Positions 25,931 through 35,405 of a stretch of 64,000 nt of DNA are shown in pieces. The first letter of the stretch is position 1, and each line of letters begins with the position of its first letter. The position numbers and the translations under genes are program-made. Source of the stretch: Pseudobdellovibrio exovorus JSS (GTDB lineage: Bacteria; Bdellovibrionota; Bdellovibrionia; Bdellovibrionales; Bdellovibrionaceae); assembly GCF_000348725.1 (NCBI RefSeq), contig NC_020813.1:1364001-1428000 (forward strand), in the 5' to 3' direction. Under the pieces are notes generated by a model. That model searched no databases, was not told the DNA's origin, and worked only from the letters and a program-made list of their open reading frames with translations.

Positions 25931-26980
25931 ATGAGCGAAGTAAATACCAACCAGAAATGGGAAGATGTTTTCATACAAGAGTCAGTTGAGCTGGAAGAGC
26001 GCATGTCCACATTCGACATTGATTCACTGAATAAATCGAAGCTAAGACTCTCGATTGAAAATAGTATTCTCAACTGGGAAAAATACGAAACGTGGGTCAT
26101 TGAAAATCTTCAGTGCTCAAGTTTAAAAAACAATATCCCTGAAAGTATTCTTAAAAACTTCTCATCTAACGCAAAACAAGCGCACGAAATCTATTCCAAT
26201 TATGATTTTTGGAATGAAGATCTTATCCCCGTCTGTATTTGGGATAGCAGCTTGATTGTTTTTGGTCTTCAGTACAATGAAAACTTAGTGAATATCAAAA
26301 ACCATATTTTCATTCTGGCAAAACCTGAAATTTTAGATTATTTCGCCAAATTAATTTTCAACAAAGAAGAAGTTTTAGACGCAGAAATTGAGGAACTTGA
26401 AAAGTCTTCACATCAAACCATTTCCAGAATTGAAGGTCTAGAACTCAATGCAGCCCCTCCTGTTAACTTAGACTTTAAAGATCTTTCGTTCGATACAGCA
26501 CCTGACTTTGCCGAAAACAAAAATGAGCCCTTAGCTGAAGTCATTCCCCTAGCTGTATCTGAAGAACAAAAAGAAATTGATGAAAATACCATCTGGGATT
26601 TTATCAATGAGCGCCATGATGAATACAGCTTTGAAGCTCGCAAAAACTTCAGCGCCTATATTGTATTAAAAATTGATCACGATCAAAAAACACATGTATT
26701 CAAGATGGATCAGGACTTAGAAAGCCATCAAATCAACGAGAAGCTTTTTGAATACAGCCTGCGCGAAGACAATCCTTTCAGCAAGGTCTATGATTCAGGT
26801 GTATCTGCTTCTTTTAACATCTCTCAATTAGGCCTGAATCTGCTTAACTTCAAATATGCCTGCATTACGGCATTAAAACGCGCCGATAAGACCATGGGTT
26901 TTTTAATTGGCTTCAAAGAAGGTTCGTTATCTGAAACAGATCAACAATTATTAGAAGAATTAGCAAAAGAAAGCGCTTAA
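25931..26980 (+). CDS. Hypothetical protein with possible C-terminal GAF-like domain, 349 aa
   Basis: No clear family. The N-terminal 150 residues are acidic and helical, with several Trp and Asn ('NWEKYETWVIENLQCSS', 'EIYSNYDFWNEDLIPVC'). A Pro/Glu linker spans about 165-205. The C-terminal third ends 'KTMGFLIGFKEGSLSETDQ' then a short helix, which is the shape of a GAF domain's last strand and helix; this is an inference from pattern only. No membrane segment or signal. The ATG at 25931 is preferred over the adjoining TTG at 25928; neither has a good ribosome site. It converges on tsaE with a 4-base overlap. Confidence 0.65.
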   Translation: MSEVNTNQKWEDVFIQESVELEERMSTFDIDSLNKSKLRLSIENSILNWEKYETWVIENLQCSSLKNNIPESILKNFSSNAKQAHEIYSNYDFWNEDLIPVCIWDSSLIVFGLQYNENLVNIKNHIFILAKPEILDYFAKLIFNKEEVLDAEIEELEKSSHQTISRIEGLELNAAPPVNLDFKDLSFDTAPDFAENKNEPLAEVIPLAVSEEQKEIDENTIWDFINERHDEYSFEARKNFSAYIVLKIDHDQKTHVFKMDQDLESHQINEKLFEYSLREDNPFSKVYDSGVSASFNISQLGLNLLNFKYACITALKRADKTMGFLIGFKEGSLSETDQQLLEELAKESA

Positions 26981-27420
26981 CGATTTATTTCAAAAAATTG
27001 AATTGTACGCTTCCCATCAGCTTCAATCCGAAACGAAAGACCATATAAATTCTGTGTTAATGGAATGCTTTGCACATCTAATCTTTCAGGCCATTCTATA
27101 AGTTTATAGTCACTTGCCTGATTGAGTAGATCATAAACGCCTGCAGACTCGAGCTCTTCTTCTGTTTCAAGTCGATAAAGATCAAAATGATCGACAACAA
27201 TTTGTTCATTTGCATAGCGCTGATGTATGGCATAAGTCGGAGACTGCATCAGTTTCAATCCCCACCTTTGACAAAAGTGAACAACGAAGGTCGTTTTTCC
27301 AGCGGCAAGATCTCCAGAAAGAAGAAGAATACTTCCTTTCGCACAAGTCGTAGCTATTTCGTTAGCGATTTGATTTAACTCGGCTTCTGAAGAAATAGTG
27401 CGATTCCAAATAGGCGTCAT
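26977..27420 (-). CDS. tsaE: tRNA t6A synthesis ATPase TsaE, 147 aa
   Basis: Small P-loop ATPase needed with TsaB and TsaD for threonylcarbamoylation of A37 in tRNA. Walker A is 'GDLAAGKTT'; most family members have Gly where this one has the second Ala, but the GxxxxGKT frame is kept. 'FCQRWG', 'SPTYAIHQRY', 'DHFDLYRLE' and 'LIEWPERL' are all family segments. It is the last gene of the long minus-strand run and overlaps pdxJ by four bases. The t6A it helps make is the substrate of MtaB. Confidence 0.94.
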   Translation of the reverse strand: MTPIWNRTISSEAELNQIANEIATTCAKGSILLLSGDLAAGKTTFVVHFCQRWGLKLMQSPTYAIHQRYANEQIVVDHFDLYRLETEEELESAGVYDLLNQASDYKLIEWPERLDVQSIPLTQNLYGLSFRIEADGKRTIQFFEINR

Positions 27421-28142
27421 TTGAGTTCGGCTAACATCTTTTTCACTGATTTTTTTAAGCCATACTCGAGCGAATAGCAGATCAGTGAATGTCCAATATT
27501 CACTTCCTTTAAGAATGGAAGTTTTCTTATCTTATTGGCGTGTTCATAGTCTAAACCATGCCCAGCATGAACTCTCATTCCTAATTCATGGGCGCGTTCG
27601 GCTTCAGCCTGCAAGGATTTCCAAATCTTCTTTTTAGTATCGCCTTTTTCAGTCACCCAATGACCTGTATGAAATTCAATGGCATTCGCTCCGGCACGGG
27701 CCGATGCCTCCACTTGAATTTGATTGGGCTCAATAAAGAAAGAGACTTTTATACCTGCGGCCTGTAGTTGCTTCGTCATGGATTTGATTTTTTCAAATAC
27801 ACGGACAACATCAAGCCCGCCTTCTGTCGTCAGCTCTTCGCGTTTTTCTGGCACAAAACAAACCCATGCCGGCTTGTTAGATAAAGCTATCTTCAACATT
27901 TCAGGTGACACAGCTAACTCTAAATTAATAGGTAGTTTTGACTTTTTACAAAGTCTCACCACATCTGCGTCTTGAATATGACGGCGATCTTCACGTAAGT
28001 GAATGGTGATTTGAGATGCTCCGCCTTCGCGGGCTAGCTCAGTCATAGTCAATAGATCGGGGTACGATGTCGTATTGCCACGCACCTGTCTTAATGTGGC
28101 AGCATGGTCAATATTAACACCAAGATGAATTTTGCTTTTCAT
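27417..28142 (-). CDS. pdxJ: Pyridoxine 5'-phosphate synthase, 241 aa
   Basis: PdxJ joins 1-deoxyxylulose 5-phosphate with 3-amino-2-oxopropyl phosphate in B6 synthesis. Typical segments: 'LGVNIDHAATLRQVRG' at the N-terminus, 'ITIHLREDRRHIQDADV', 'NLELAVSPEM', 'CFVPEKREELTTEGGLDV', 'FIEPN', 'EFHTGHW' and 'VHAGHGLDYEH'. Length 241 is standard. ATG start three bases after the glmM stop; overlaps tsaE. PLP made here serves enzymes such as the cysteine desulfurase, but that is general. Confidence 0.97.
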   Translation of the reverse strand: MKSKIHLGVNIDHAATLRQVRGNTTSYPDLLTMTELAREGGASQITIHLREDRRHIQDADVVRLCKKSKLPINLELAVSPEMLKIALSNKPAWVCFVPEKREELTTEGGLDVVRVFEKIKSMTKQLQAAGIKVSFFIEPNQIQVEASARAGANAIEFHTGHWVTEKGDTKKKIWKSLQAEAERAHELGMRVHAGHGLDYEHANKIRKLPFLKEVNIGHSLICYSLEYGLKKSVKKMLAELK

Positions 28143-28145
28143 GTT

Positions 28146-29516
28146 CTAAGAGATCTCTTTTTCTAAGAAAATTGCCAGTTCTTCTGCAATAGTTGTGATT
28201 TTTTTCTTATCCGGCCCCTCTACAAGAATACGAATTAAGGGCTCAGTTCCTGAGTAGCGGATAAAAATACGACCTTCACCTTCCAGCTCAGACTCTTTTT
28301 CTTTTAATAGACGTGCATAACCATTAATTGTATCTAGCTCGACACGACTTCTAACACGGCAGTTAATCAATACTTGCGGAACATCTTCGAAGATATTCGC
28401 CAGCTCGCTCATTGTTTTACCTGTCTCACGCATAACAGATAATACTTTAAGAGCTGCTACTGTTCCGTCACCTGTCGTCGACTGATCTAAGAAAATAATA
28501 TGACCTGACTGTTCGCCACCCAAATTGTATGAACCTTTGCGCATCTCATCAACCACGTGCTTGTCACCAACATTGGTTTTCACTACACGAATGCCATGCT
28601 CGTTCATTTTCTTTTCTAAACCGAAGTTACTCATCTGCGTCACAACTAAAGCATTATTGCGCAGTTGGCTTTTGTGCTTCATGTGGATGGCACAGATGGC
28701 AAGAATATGGTCGCCATTAATCAGTTTACCCTTTTCATCAACCATAATCACACGATCAGCGTCCCCATCAAGACCAATACCCACATCAGCGCGATATTGC
28801 ACAACCGCTTGGGAAATCAAACTTGGATGAAGGGCTCCTACTTTGTCGTTGATATTGGTGCCGTCAGGACGATTACCCACATGAATAACTTCCGCACCTA
28901 ATTCTTCAAAGATAGCGGGAGCCACGCGATAGGCCGCTCCATGAGCTGTATCCAATACAATGCGTAGTCCATCTAACGTGTGCTCTAATGGAAAAGCACT
29001 TTTTGCGTAAACAATATAACGCCCTTGAGAATCCTCAATGCGTTTTGTGCGTCCCACATCACGTGAAGCCGCCACTAGTTTTGACAAATTGTCATCAGCA
29101 ACAAGATCTTCAATTTCTTGCTCTAATTTATCATCTAATTTAAAGCCATCCGGTCCAAAAATTTTAATCCCATTATCCTGATAGGCATTATGAGACGCCG
29201 AGATCACAATCCCCGCGGCAGCTCTCATAGTACGGGCTAAATAGCCAATCCCCGGAGTTGGAAGTGGACCCACCAATTGAACATAGATTCCCATTGAATT
29301 CAGTCCACTGGCCAAAGCTTGCTCAATCATATAACCAGACAGACGCGTATCTTTACCGATAACAACCTTATTGGCCTGTGACGGCGAAGAAATAGCTTTT
29401 TTACGAATCAAGTAGCCAATAGCTTGACCGATTCGAACGACCACTTCCGGAGTCATTGGAAATTGATTGGAAGTCCCACGTATACCATCTGTACCAAATA
29501 ATTTTTTGCTTTTCAT
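28146..29516 (-). CDS. glmM: Phosphoglucosamine mutase, 456 aa
   Basis: Converts glucosamine 6-phosphate to the 1-phosphate on the path to UDP-GlcNAc. The N-terminal 'KLFGTDGIRG', the phosphoserine loop 'GIVISASHNAYQDNGIK' (active Ser108), the Mg-binding 'GLDGDADRV', the sugar-binding 'NLGGEQSGHII' and the phosphate-binding 'RYSGTEPLIRILVEG' are all intact. It follows the cdaR-like gene by five bases and precedes pdxJ. The cdaA-cdaR-glmM order is well known from Firmicutes, where GlmM inhibits CdaA; the same order here suggests the same control. Confidence 0.98.
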   Translation of the reverse strand: MKSKKLFGTDGIRGTSNQFPMTPEVVVRIGQAIGYLIRKKAISSPSQANKVVIGKDTRLSGYMIEQALASGLNSMGIYVQLVGPLPTPGIGYLARTMRAAAGIVISASHNAYQDNGIKIFGPDGFKLDDKLEQEIEDLVADDNLSKLVAASRDVGRTKRIEDSQGRYIVYAKSAFPLEHTLDGLRIVLDTAHGAAYRVAPAIFEELGAEVIHVGNRPDGTNINDKVGALHPSLISQAVVQYRADVGIGLDGDADRVIMVDEKGKLINGDHILAICAIHMKHKSQLRNNALVVTQMSNFGLEKKMNEHGIRVVKTNVGDKHVVDEMRKGSYNLGGEQSGHIIFLDQSTTGDGTVAALKVLSVMRETGKTMSELANIFEDVPQVLINCRVRSRVELDTINGYARLLKEKESELEGEGRIFIRYSGTEPLIRILVEGPDKKKITTIAEELAIFLEKEIS

Positions 29517-29521
29517 AATAA

Positions 29522-29950
29522 CTACTGATTTTCTGTGTTTTTCTGAATGATTTCAACTCGAATCGTGCTAGGTCTAACACTTAGAACTCGTATTCCCTTT
29601 GGAACCTCAATCTTAGAAGTGTTCATGTCGACATCGTAAACACCTGGGCCTTTATCAGAAATATCTAAGGCTAAGAATTGCGCCCCTTCACGATATTTTT
29701 TCAACAGTGGCTGCGCACCTGAAATTCTTATTTTAATTCGATCACTCGACTGACCAGCCACAACCAAGCTTTGAGCAGTGATAAAATCCACATCTAAATC
29801 TTTGTGTGCCACAAAATCGCGGCGATTAAGAATCGAAAGCCATAAGATAAGCGCTATAAAAAGAGCTACTAATTTATAGGACAAATTATCCAACAAACTC
29901 GTCTTAATTTTTTCTATTTTTTCTTTTTTTGTATAGCGTCCGCGGATCAT
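29522..29950 (-). CDS. cdaR: CdaR-like YbbR-domain membrane protein, 142 aa
   Basis: A charged N-terminus is followed by one membrane segment ('NLSYKLVALFIALILWLSI', about residues 22-40) and a single YbbR-type beta domain outside ('IKIRISGAQPLLKKY', 'GVYDVDMNTSKIEVPKGI', 'VLSVRPSTIRVEI'). Firmicute CdaR carries three or four YbbR domains; this one has only one, so it is a minimal form. CdaR regulates the diadenylate cyclase CdaA. It lies between cdaA (overlap four bases) and glmM. The name rests on the YbbR pattern and on synteny, as the sequence itself is short. Confidence 0.8.
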   Translation of the reverse strand: MIRGRYTKKEKIEKIKTSLLDNLSYKLVALFIALILWLSILNRRDFVAHKDLDVDFITAQSLVVAGQSSDRIKIRISGAQPLLKKYREGAQFLALDISDKGPGVYDVDMNTSKIEVPKGIRVLSVRPSTIRVEIIQKNTENQ

Positions 29951-30762
29951 GAGTTCACCTCAGGCTGATAAGGACGATATTTATACCCGTAAGCTTCATA
30001 CAAGGCCTGCCGAATTTCTGGCAATTCAGCATGTGGACTCATGTGACCTGATTGAACTATGCTGATTGATTTGAGTTCTTCAGAAACTACTAAAACCAAG
30101 GCATCCGTTTCTTCTGTTAATCCAATAGCAGCACGATGACGAGTCCCTAAGTTTTTATCAATAGCTGGATTTTTACTGAGGGGTAAAAAACATCCCGCAG
30201 AAACAACTTTTCCACCACGAATTAAAATAGCTCCGTCATGCATTGGACTCTGAGGATTAAAGATAGACTCGATGATTTCACTGGAAATTCGCGAGTCAAG
30301 TTCCGTTCCAATTTCAATGTGATAATCAACCAAGATATCTTTTTCGATAACAATCAAGGCTCCATAGCCTTTTTGCGCAATTGAAATAGCACCTTTAGCA
30401 ATTTCTTCTACCATGTGAGTTTCCATCACAGAGGAAACCCCTGTGAAGAACGGATGACTTCCAATTTGCGCTAGAGCACGACGAATCTCGCCCTGGAATA
30501 GCACCACGACAATAACAAACAAGTTCGTGAAGAATTTTTCAAGAATCCAGTTTAAGGCATGTAAATCGAACCACTGGCTCACGATAAAGGAAATCGCTAA
30601 AATACCAAGACCGGACAACATCTGAATGGTTCCGGTCCTTTTAATCAAAATCAATATACGATAAATGATCAGCCAAACAAGGGCGATGTCGACAAAATCC
30701 TGCCACCGCAAGTGCTGCAGGATAAAGGACATATTTTCAATTATGTTCGTTAAAACACTCAT
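29947..30762 (-). CDS. cdaA: Diadenylate cyclase CdaA, 271 aa
   Basis: Makes the second messenger c-di-AMP from two ATP. Three N-terminal membrane segments (about residues 24-40, 48-64 and 78-90) precede the DAC domain, whose catalytic motifs are 'MHDGAILI' (DGA 176-178) and '[10 protein letters not shown]' (RHR 208-210). Length and layout match membrane-bound CdaA rather than DisA. It is between ftsH and the cdaR-like gene, with 4-base overlaps on both sides. Targets in this organism (potassium or osmolyte transport, cell-wall control) are not visible here. Confidence 0.96.
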   Translation of the reverse strand: MSVLTNIIENMSFILQHLRWQDFVDIALVWLIIYRILILIKRTGTIQMLSGLGILAISFIVSQWFDLHALNWILEKFFTNLFVIVVVLFQGEIRRALAQIGSHPFFTGVSSVMETHMVEEIAKGAISIAQKGYGALIVIEKDILVDYHIEIGTELDSRISSEIIESIFNPQSPMHDGAILIRGGKVVSAGCFLPLSKNPAIDKNLGTRHRAAIGLTEETDALVLVVSEELKSISIVQSGHMSPHAELPEIRQALYEAYGYKYRPYQPEVNS

Positions 30763-32708
30763 GTGGCAGGAGCTGGTTTTCTATTCGGAACATCTTCAGA
30801 ACTCTCGGTAGAGTCTGCATTATTTACCGGACCACTCACGCTGCCGCCATCTTTTTTATTACTTCTGACTTTTTGAATTTCAGAAACAGCCGCACCCTTA
30901 ACCAACATATCGACTTCATTACCATCAATCGTTTCAAACTCAAGCAAGGCTTGAGTTAAACGCTCAAGAGCATCTTTATGTTTAACAAGGATATCCATCG
31001 CTTTCGTGTAGCCCTCATTGATAATTCTAGAAATCTCGCTATCGATTTCTTGAGCTTTAGATTCTGAGTATTCACGAGTTTTTTGACCATATCCCATTCC
31101 CAAGAAAACAGGGCTGTCATTTTTTTCATAAGCAAGAGGCCCTAGTGGACTCATACCCCACTCACAAACCATCTTACGCGCCATTCCTGTTGCGCGCTCA
31201 ATATCATTAGCGGCACCCGTAGTGAAATCTTTAAAGATCAACTCTTCAGCCGCACGGCCGCCGAAGGCAAATGCAATCCAGTTTTCAGCTTGGTGTTTAG
31301 AAAAGCTCACAGCATCCTTTTCAGGCAATGTTTGAGTTAAACCTAAAGCCATTCCGCGAGGGATAATTGTCACCTTATGGATAGGATCCAAACCTGGAAG
31401 CATCATCCCAACAAGAGTATGCCCAGCTTCGTGATAAGCTGTTGTGCGCTTATCTTCTTCGCTGATGACCATGGACTTTCTTTCACTTCCCATGATGACT
31501 TTATCTTTTGCTTTTTCAAAGTCTTCCATTTCAAGATATTTTTTATCTGCACGGGCAGCAACTAAGGCCGCCTCATTCACTAGATTTTCTAAGTCAGCTC
31601 CAGAAAAACCCGGAGTTCCGCGCGCAATTTTACTGATCTCAACATCAGACCCCAATGGAGTCTTCTTCGTGTGCACAGATAGAATTTGTTCACGACCTTT
31701 AAGATCTGGTTTACCCACAACAACGCGGCGGTCGAAACGACCCGGACGAAGCAATGCGGGATCCAGAACATCCGGTCTATTCGTAGCCGCGATCAGAATC
31801 ACACCTTCAGTTGATTCGAAACCATCCATTTCAACAAGCAACTGATTCAGTGTCTGCTCACGCTCATCATGTCCGCCGCCCATGCCGGCTCCACGATGGC
31901 GACCAACAGCATCGATCTCGTCAATAAAGATCAAGCAAGGTGCACTTTTCTTTCCTTGTTCAAACAAATCTCTTACACGGCTGGCACCCACACCGACAAA
32001 CATCTCAACGAAATCAGAACCTGAAATAGTGAAGAAAGGAACTCCGGCTTCACCCGCCACAGCTCTTGCTAATAATGTTTTACCAGTCCCCGGAGGTCCC
32101 ACTAAAAGAACACCCTTTGGAATACGACCACCCAATTTCGTAAATTTTTTCGGATCTTTTAAGAAATGTACAATTTCTTGCAAATCATCTTTGGCTTCAT
32201 CCACACCAGCCACATCTTTAAATGTGACACGATTTTTATTTTCAACAAGGCGCGCACGCGACTTACCGAAAGACATCGCTTTACCACCACCCACTTGAAT
32301 CTGGCGCATGATGAAAATGAACATCCCCACAATCAGTAGCAATGGTAACCAATTGATCAGAATAGAAGACAATAAACTGTCCGACTGAGACGATTCATAG
32401 TTAGGAGTAATCCCATGCTTTTGCAGTTCTTCAAAACCTTTATCCGAAATATTACCCGAAATCAAAAATTGAGTTCCACCATATTTCTTTTCAAACTCAG
32501 GTTTAATTTCCCCGCGAATTTCCCCGCGATCCTGAATGAAGACAACTTTATCTTCAGCAATTTCTTTTAACTCAACAGCTCTTAAAAGTTTTGAGTAATT
32601 AAAATCTTGAATTGTTTTCTGATGTTTAACGTCCCATGCGCGAAACATAAAGATCGTCAAAACAATCAAGGCAAACCAGAGTGCAAATGTCTTTTGATTG
32701 GCTTTCAT
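30759..32708 (-). CDS. ftsH: ATP-dependent zinc metalloprotease FtsH, 649 aa
   Basis: Membrane-anchored AAA+ protease. Two membrane segments (about 8-22 and 115-135) flank a periplasmic domain, then come Walker A 'GPPGTGKT' (204-211), Walker B 'LIFIDEID' (259-266), the second region of homology '[18 protein letters not shown]' (308-325) and the zinc motif 'HEAGH' (426-430). The C-terminal tail is Ser/Pro/Asn-rich and ends 'NRKPAPAT'. It follows tilS by 38 bases; the tilS-ftsH pairing is common among bacteria. It overlaps cdaA by four bases. Confidence 0.98.
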   Translation of the reverse strand: MKANQKTFALWFALIVLTIFMFRAWDVKHQKTIQDFNYSKLLRAVELKEIAEDKVVFIQDRGEIRGEIKPEFEKKYGGTQFLISGNISDKGFEELQKHGITPNYESSQSDSLLSSILINWLPLLLIVGMFIFIMRQIQVGGGKAMSFGKSRARLVENKNRVTFKDVAGVDEAKDDLQEIVHFLKDPKKFTKLGGRIPKGVLLVGPPGTGKTLLARAVAGEAGVPFFTISGSDFVEMFVGVGASRVRDLFEQGKKSAPCLIFIDEIDAVGRHRGAGMGGGHDEREQTLNQLLVEMDGFESTEGVILIAATNRPDVLDPALLRPGRFDRRVVVGKPDLKGREQILSVHTKKTPLGSDVEISKIARGTPGFSGADLENLVNEAALVAARADKKYLEMEDFEKAKDKVIMGSERKSMVISEEDKRTTAYHEAGHTLVGMMLPGLDPIHKVTIIPRGMALGLTQTLPEKDAVSFSKHQAENWIAFAFGGRAAEELIFKDFTTGAANDIERATGMARKMVCEWGMSPLGPLAYEKNDSPVFLGMGYGQKTREYSESKAQEIDSEISRIINEGYTKAMDILVKHKDALERLTQALLEFETIDGNEVDMLVKGAAVSEIQKVRSNKKDGGSVSGPVNNADSTESSEDVPNRKPAPAT

Positions 32709-32746
32709 TTATTAAGCCCCTTTCGTGGTGCTGTAGGAGAACCCAG

Positions 32747-33715
32747 TTATTGTAGCATAATTTGCGATGCGTTAATAACCCATTTTCTTCGCAGTAATTC
32801 AAATGTGAAGTCTTTTTGATTTTTGTCGAGTCTTTTTCTTATTTCTTCTAATTGTCCCGATGTGAACTGGTAAATCTGATGCTTTTTTAGGAACAAAGCA
32901 ATTGCTGTTAGCTGCTCAGCCTTAGTGAGGCCTAAATACCACTCTCGACTCAATCCCTCTGCTGATTCTTTTGATTCTTTTGCAAAAACCAACTCTAAAC
33001 CACCACGGGATTCCGCAGAGGAAATAATTTTAAACAAAGACCTAGCTAAATTATCAGGACCGCCCGTGACTTTTGCCTCTAAGGACTTGAGCCAGTTTTC
33101 ACGTAGCCAGTTACGTAAGTAATCCTCATCTTGATTGGAAGGATCTTCCACCCATAGAAAACCTCTATCGCGAACATAACTCATCAGCTCGTCTTTAGTG
33201 CAGTTCAATAGAGGGCGAAAAATCCCCTTTTGCCACATCTTGAAAGCGCTAACCCCCTCTAACGAAGTGCCGCGAATCATTTTCAAGAGCACTGTCTCAA
33301 AGTGGTCGCCCCAATGGTGGCCCGTCACAATAACCGCGCCGTCCCCTTCTTGTGCTAGCCGATTTAAAAAAGCCCAGCGAGCGTCTCGCATTTCTTGCTC
33401 CGACACCAATGCTTGTTGGCTGCCTTCTGTGACAAACTCATAACCAGATAAACTCAGCTCGTCTACTTTCTGACGTACATGTTCTAAAGCTTGCTGACGA
33501 TATTGATTTTGCGATTCCACTTCAGATGGGCCATGATGGTAATAGGCCACTTTTACTTTAGCTTGAGGCAATAATCTTGAAAAGACAGACAGCAGGGCCA
33601 TCGAATCTAGCCCGCCCGAAACTGCTAAAACATATGATCCCGAACTTTCAACACCAAACTCTTTGAAATGTCCCCAGAGTTTATGCTCGAATGAGTTCCA
33701 CGATGAAGAGGTCAT
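32747..33715 (-). CDS. tilS: tRNA(Ile)-lysidine synthase TilS, 322 aa
   Basis: Changes C34 of tRNA-Ile(CAU) to lysidine so that it reads AUA. The PP-loop 'SGGLDSM' (33-39) and the family's 'YYHHG' and 'TGHHWGDHFETVLLKMIRG' motifs are present, with 'IFRPLL' and 'WVEDPSNQDEDYLRNWLR' after it. The C-terminal part is short, as in the smaller TilS class. Overlaps the upstream aldehyde dehydrogenase by four bases. Confidence 0.95.
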   Translation of the reverse strand: MTSSSWNSFEHKLWGHFKEFGVESSGSYVLAVSGGLDSMALLSVFSRLLPQAKVKVAYYHHGPSEVESQNQYRQQALEHVRQKVDELSLSGYEFVTEGSQQALVSEQEMRDARWAFLNRLAQEGDGAVIVTGHHWGDHFETVLLKMIRGTSLEGVSAFKMWQKGIFRPLLNCTKDELMSYVRDRGFLWVEDPSNQDEDYLRNWLRENWLKSLEAKVTGGPDNLARSLFKIISSAESRGGLELVFAKESKESAEGLSREWYLGLTKAEQLTAIALFLKKHQIYQFTSGQLEEIRKRLDKNQKDFTFELLRRKWVINASQIMLQ

Positions 33716-35082
33716 GCGCGCGCTAAAACTTTCGTTTGAGTAAATTCAAAAAAAGCTTCGCGACCTAATTCTCTACCCACACCAGATTTTTTAAATCCTC
33801 CGAATGGTAAAAAGAAATCACTGCCAATAAGGCCATTGATCACGACTTGCCCCGCATGAATCTGGCGCGCCAATGCTTCAGCACGCTCTAGATCCGAGGT
33901 AAATACTCCTGCACCCAAAGCAAAATCAGTAGCATTGGCAATAGATACAGCCTCTGCATCTTCTTTAAATGGAATCACTAAAAGAATCGGCGCAAAAATC
34001 TCTTGATCTCGCAGCCAATCTGAATTTTTCGCCAATAGATAAATACCAGCATCAACAAAAGCCGAGTGTTGAGGCTGGCCATGACTACGACTGTAAACCA
34101 GCTTTGCCTCAGTCTTCAGCTCAAGTTCTTGTAACTGTTTTTTTAGACTCTCTTTAAATCGAACATGAGCCAAAGGCCCCAGCGTCGTCTGTTCACTAGA
34201 AGGGTCTCCGAAAATGATCTGATCGTATTGTAGCTTTAAAAGCTGTAAAAACTCTTGCAAAACATTTTCATGCACTAAAACTCTTTTTACAGAAATGCAT
34301 GTCTGTCCACAGTTATTGAGTCTTCCCTTAGCCACTAAACTTGCAGCTTTCGGTAAATCAGCATCATCTAAAACAAGATAGGGATCGCTGCCACCCAGTT
34401 CAAAGACTGCTTTTTTAAGATAGCGACCAGCTATTTCATAAACTTTTTTGCCCGCACCTACAGAACCCGTTAAAGAAACCCCGCCCACAAAATCCTGCGA
34501 GAGCACAAATTCAGTGTCGTCGTGACGAATAAAACGATTCAGCAGAACAGGACCATTTGGAATCAAATCTTTAAAAAGCTCTTCAATAAGATTTGCCGTT
34601 AATGGCGTGATTTCAGAGTGTTTTAGCAGGATCACATTTCCCGCAATCAAAGCTGGAACGACCATTCGAATCACCTGCCACAGAGGTAAATTCCAAGGCA
34701 TGATCGCATAGACAATTCCTAGCGGCATATACTGGACTCTGGATTGCGAATACTGGGATTTCTCTAAACGTTCATTCAAAAAACTGACATCTAAGGCAAT
34801 AGCTTTTTTAACAGCATCTAAGCTTTTCAAAACCTCTGCACGGGCCTCTTGGATCGGCTTACCCATCTCTGACGTTATCAGTTGAGCTAATTCGTCCTGA
34901 CGTGCTTCGATTCGCTCAGAAAGCTTAACTAGCGCCTGTTGCCTTTTTTCATAAGATAACTGACGCCAAACTTGGAATCCCTTATGCAAAGACTCTATAG
35001 ATAAGAGTATTTCGTCTTGCGAACAGTATTTATACGAGTCTTTGACACTACCATCCCAAAAAGACCTTGTTTCAAATGACAT
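33712..35082 (-). CDS. NAD(P)-dependent aldehyde dehydrogenase, succinate-semialdehyde type, 456 aa
   Basis: Standard ALDH fold. 'YAIMPWNLPLWQVIRM' is the oxyanion Asn region, Glu228 in 'FELGGSDP' the general base, and Cys262 in 'NNCGQTCISVKR' the nucleophile; 'PFGGFKKSGVGRELG' is the C-terminal motif. 'GGSDPYLVLDDADL' and the short length are typical of the YneI/GabD2 succinate-semialdehyde dehydrogenase group. Starts within the last base of the preceding small gene and overlaps tilS. Why it sits with tilS and ftsH is not obvious. Substrate is inferred from similarity only. Confidence 0.92.
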   Translation of the reverse strand: MSFETRSFWDGSVKDSYKYCSQDEILLSIESLHKGFQVWRQLSYEKRQQALVKLSERIEARQDELAQLITSEMGKPIQEARAEVLKSLDAVKKAIALDVSFLNERLEKSQYSQSRVQYMPLGIVYAIMPWNLPLWQVIRMVVPALIAGNVILLKHSEITPLTANLIEELFKDLIPNGPVLLNRFIRHDDTEFVLSQDFVGGVSLTGSVGAGKKVYEIAGRYLKKAVFELGGSDPYLVLDDADLPKAASLVAKGRLNNCGQTCISVKRVLVHENVLQEFLQLLKLQYDQIIFGDPSSEQTTLGPLAHVRFKESLKKQLQELELKTEAKLVYSRSHGQPQHSAFVDAGIYLLAKNSDWLRDQEIFAPILLVIPFKEDAEAVSIANATDFALGAGVFTSDLERAEALARQIHAGQVVINGLIGSDFFLPFGGFKKSGVGRELGREAFFEFTQTKVLARA

Positions 35083-35405
35083 TATTTTTGATCATTCTCT
35101 TTCTTTAAAATCTCAACTTCCGCTGTGATCTTAAATTTATGATTTTCGGCAAATTTTGAAAACTCTTTTACGAAATCAATTTTTCTAACCAAAGAAATCA
35201 TCTCGTTTGACACTTTCAAGGTGATATCATCTTTAGCTTTCAAAGCTTGCCCCAAAACTGTACTCATTAGTTCTTTCGAGATTTCAGTGGGCGAGCCGGC
35301 ACCGATAATTTTTTTAATCGTTTCACCTAGCTTTTCACCTGTTGATGAGTCTGTCGTATTGGATTTCGCCGATGTGTCTTTATCTTTTTTATCGTTATTT
35401 GCCAT
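35082..35405 (-). CDS. Hypothetical protein, 107 aa
   Basis: No family recognised. The first 25 residues are a disordered Lys/Asp/Ser/Thr-rich stretch; the rest reads as two or three amphipathic helices ('KLGETIKKIIGAGSPTEISK', 'LKVSNEMISLVRKIDFVKEF') and a short strand ending 'FKITAEVEILKK'. No signal or membrane segment. It overlaps the START-like gene before it by 11 bases and shares one base with the aldehyde dehydrogenase, so it is well embedded in the operon, which supports it being real. Confidence 0.68.
   Translation of the reverse strand: MANNDKKDKDTSAKSNTTDSSTGEKLGETIKKIIGAGSPTEISKELMSTVLGQALKAKDDITLKVSNEMISLVRKIDFVKEFSKFAENHKFKITAEVEILKKENDQK

Noticed and set aside
31444-31845. 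133-codon frame on the + strand within ftsH
   Set aside because: It mirrors conserved AAA+ domain codons on the other strand and has no ribosome site or recognisable product.
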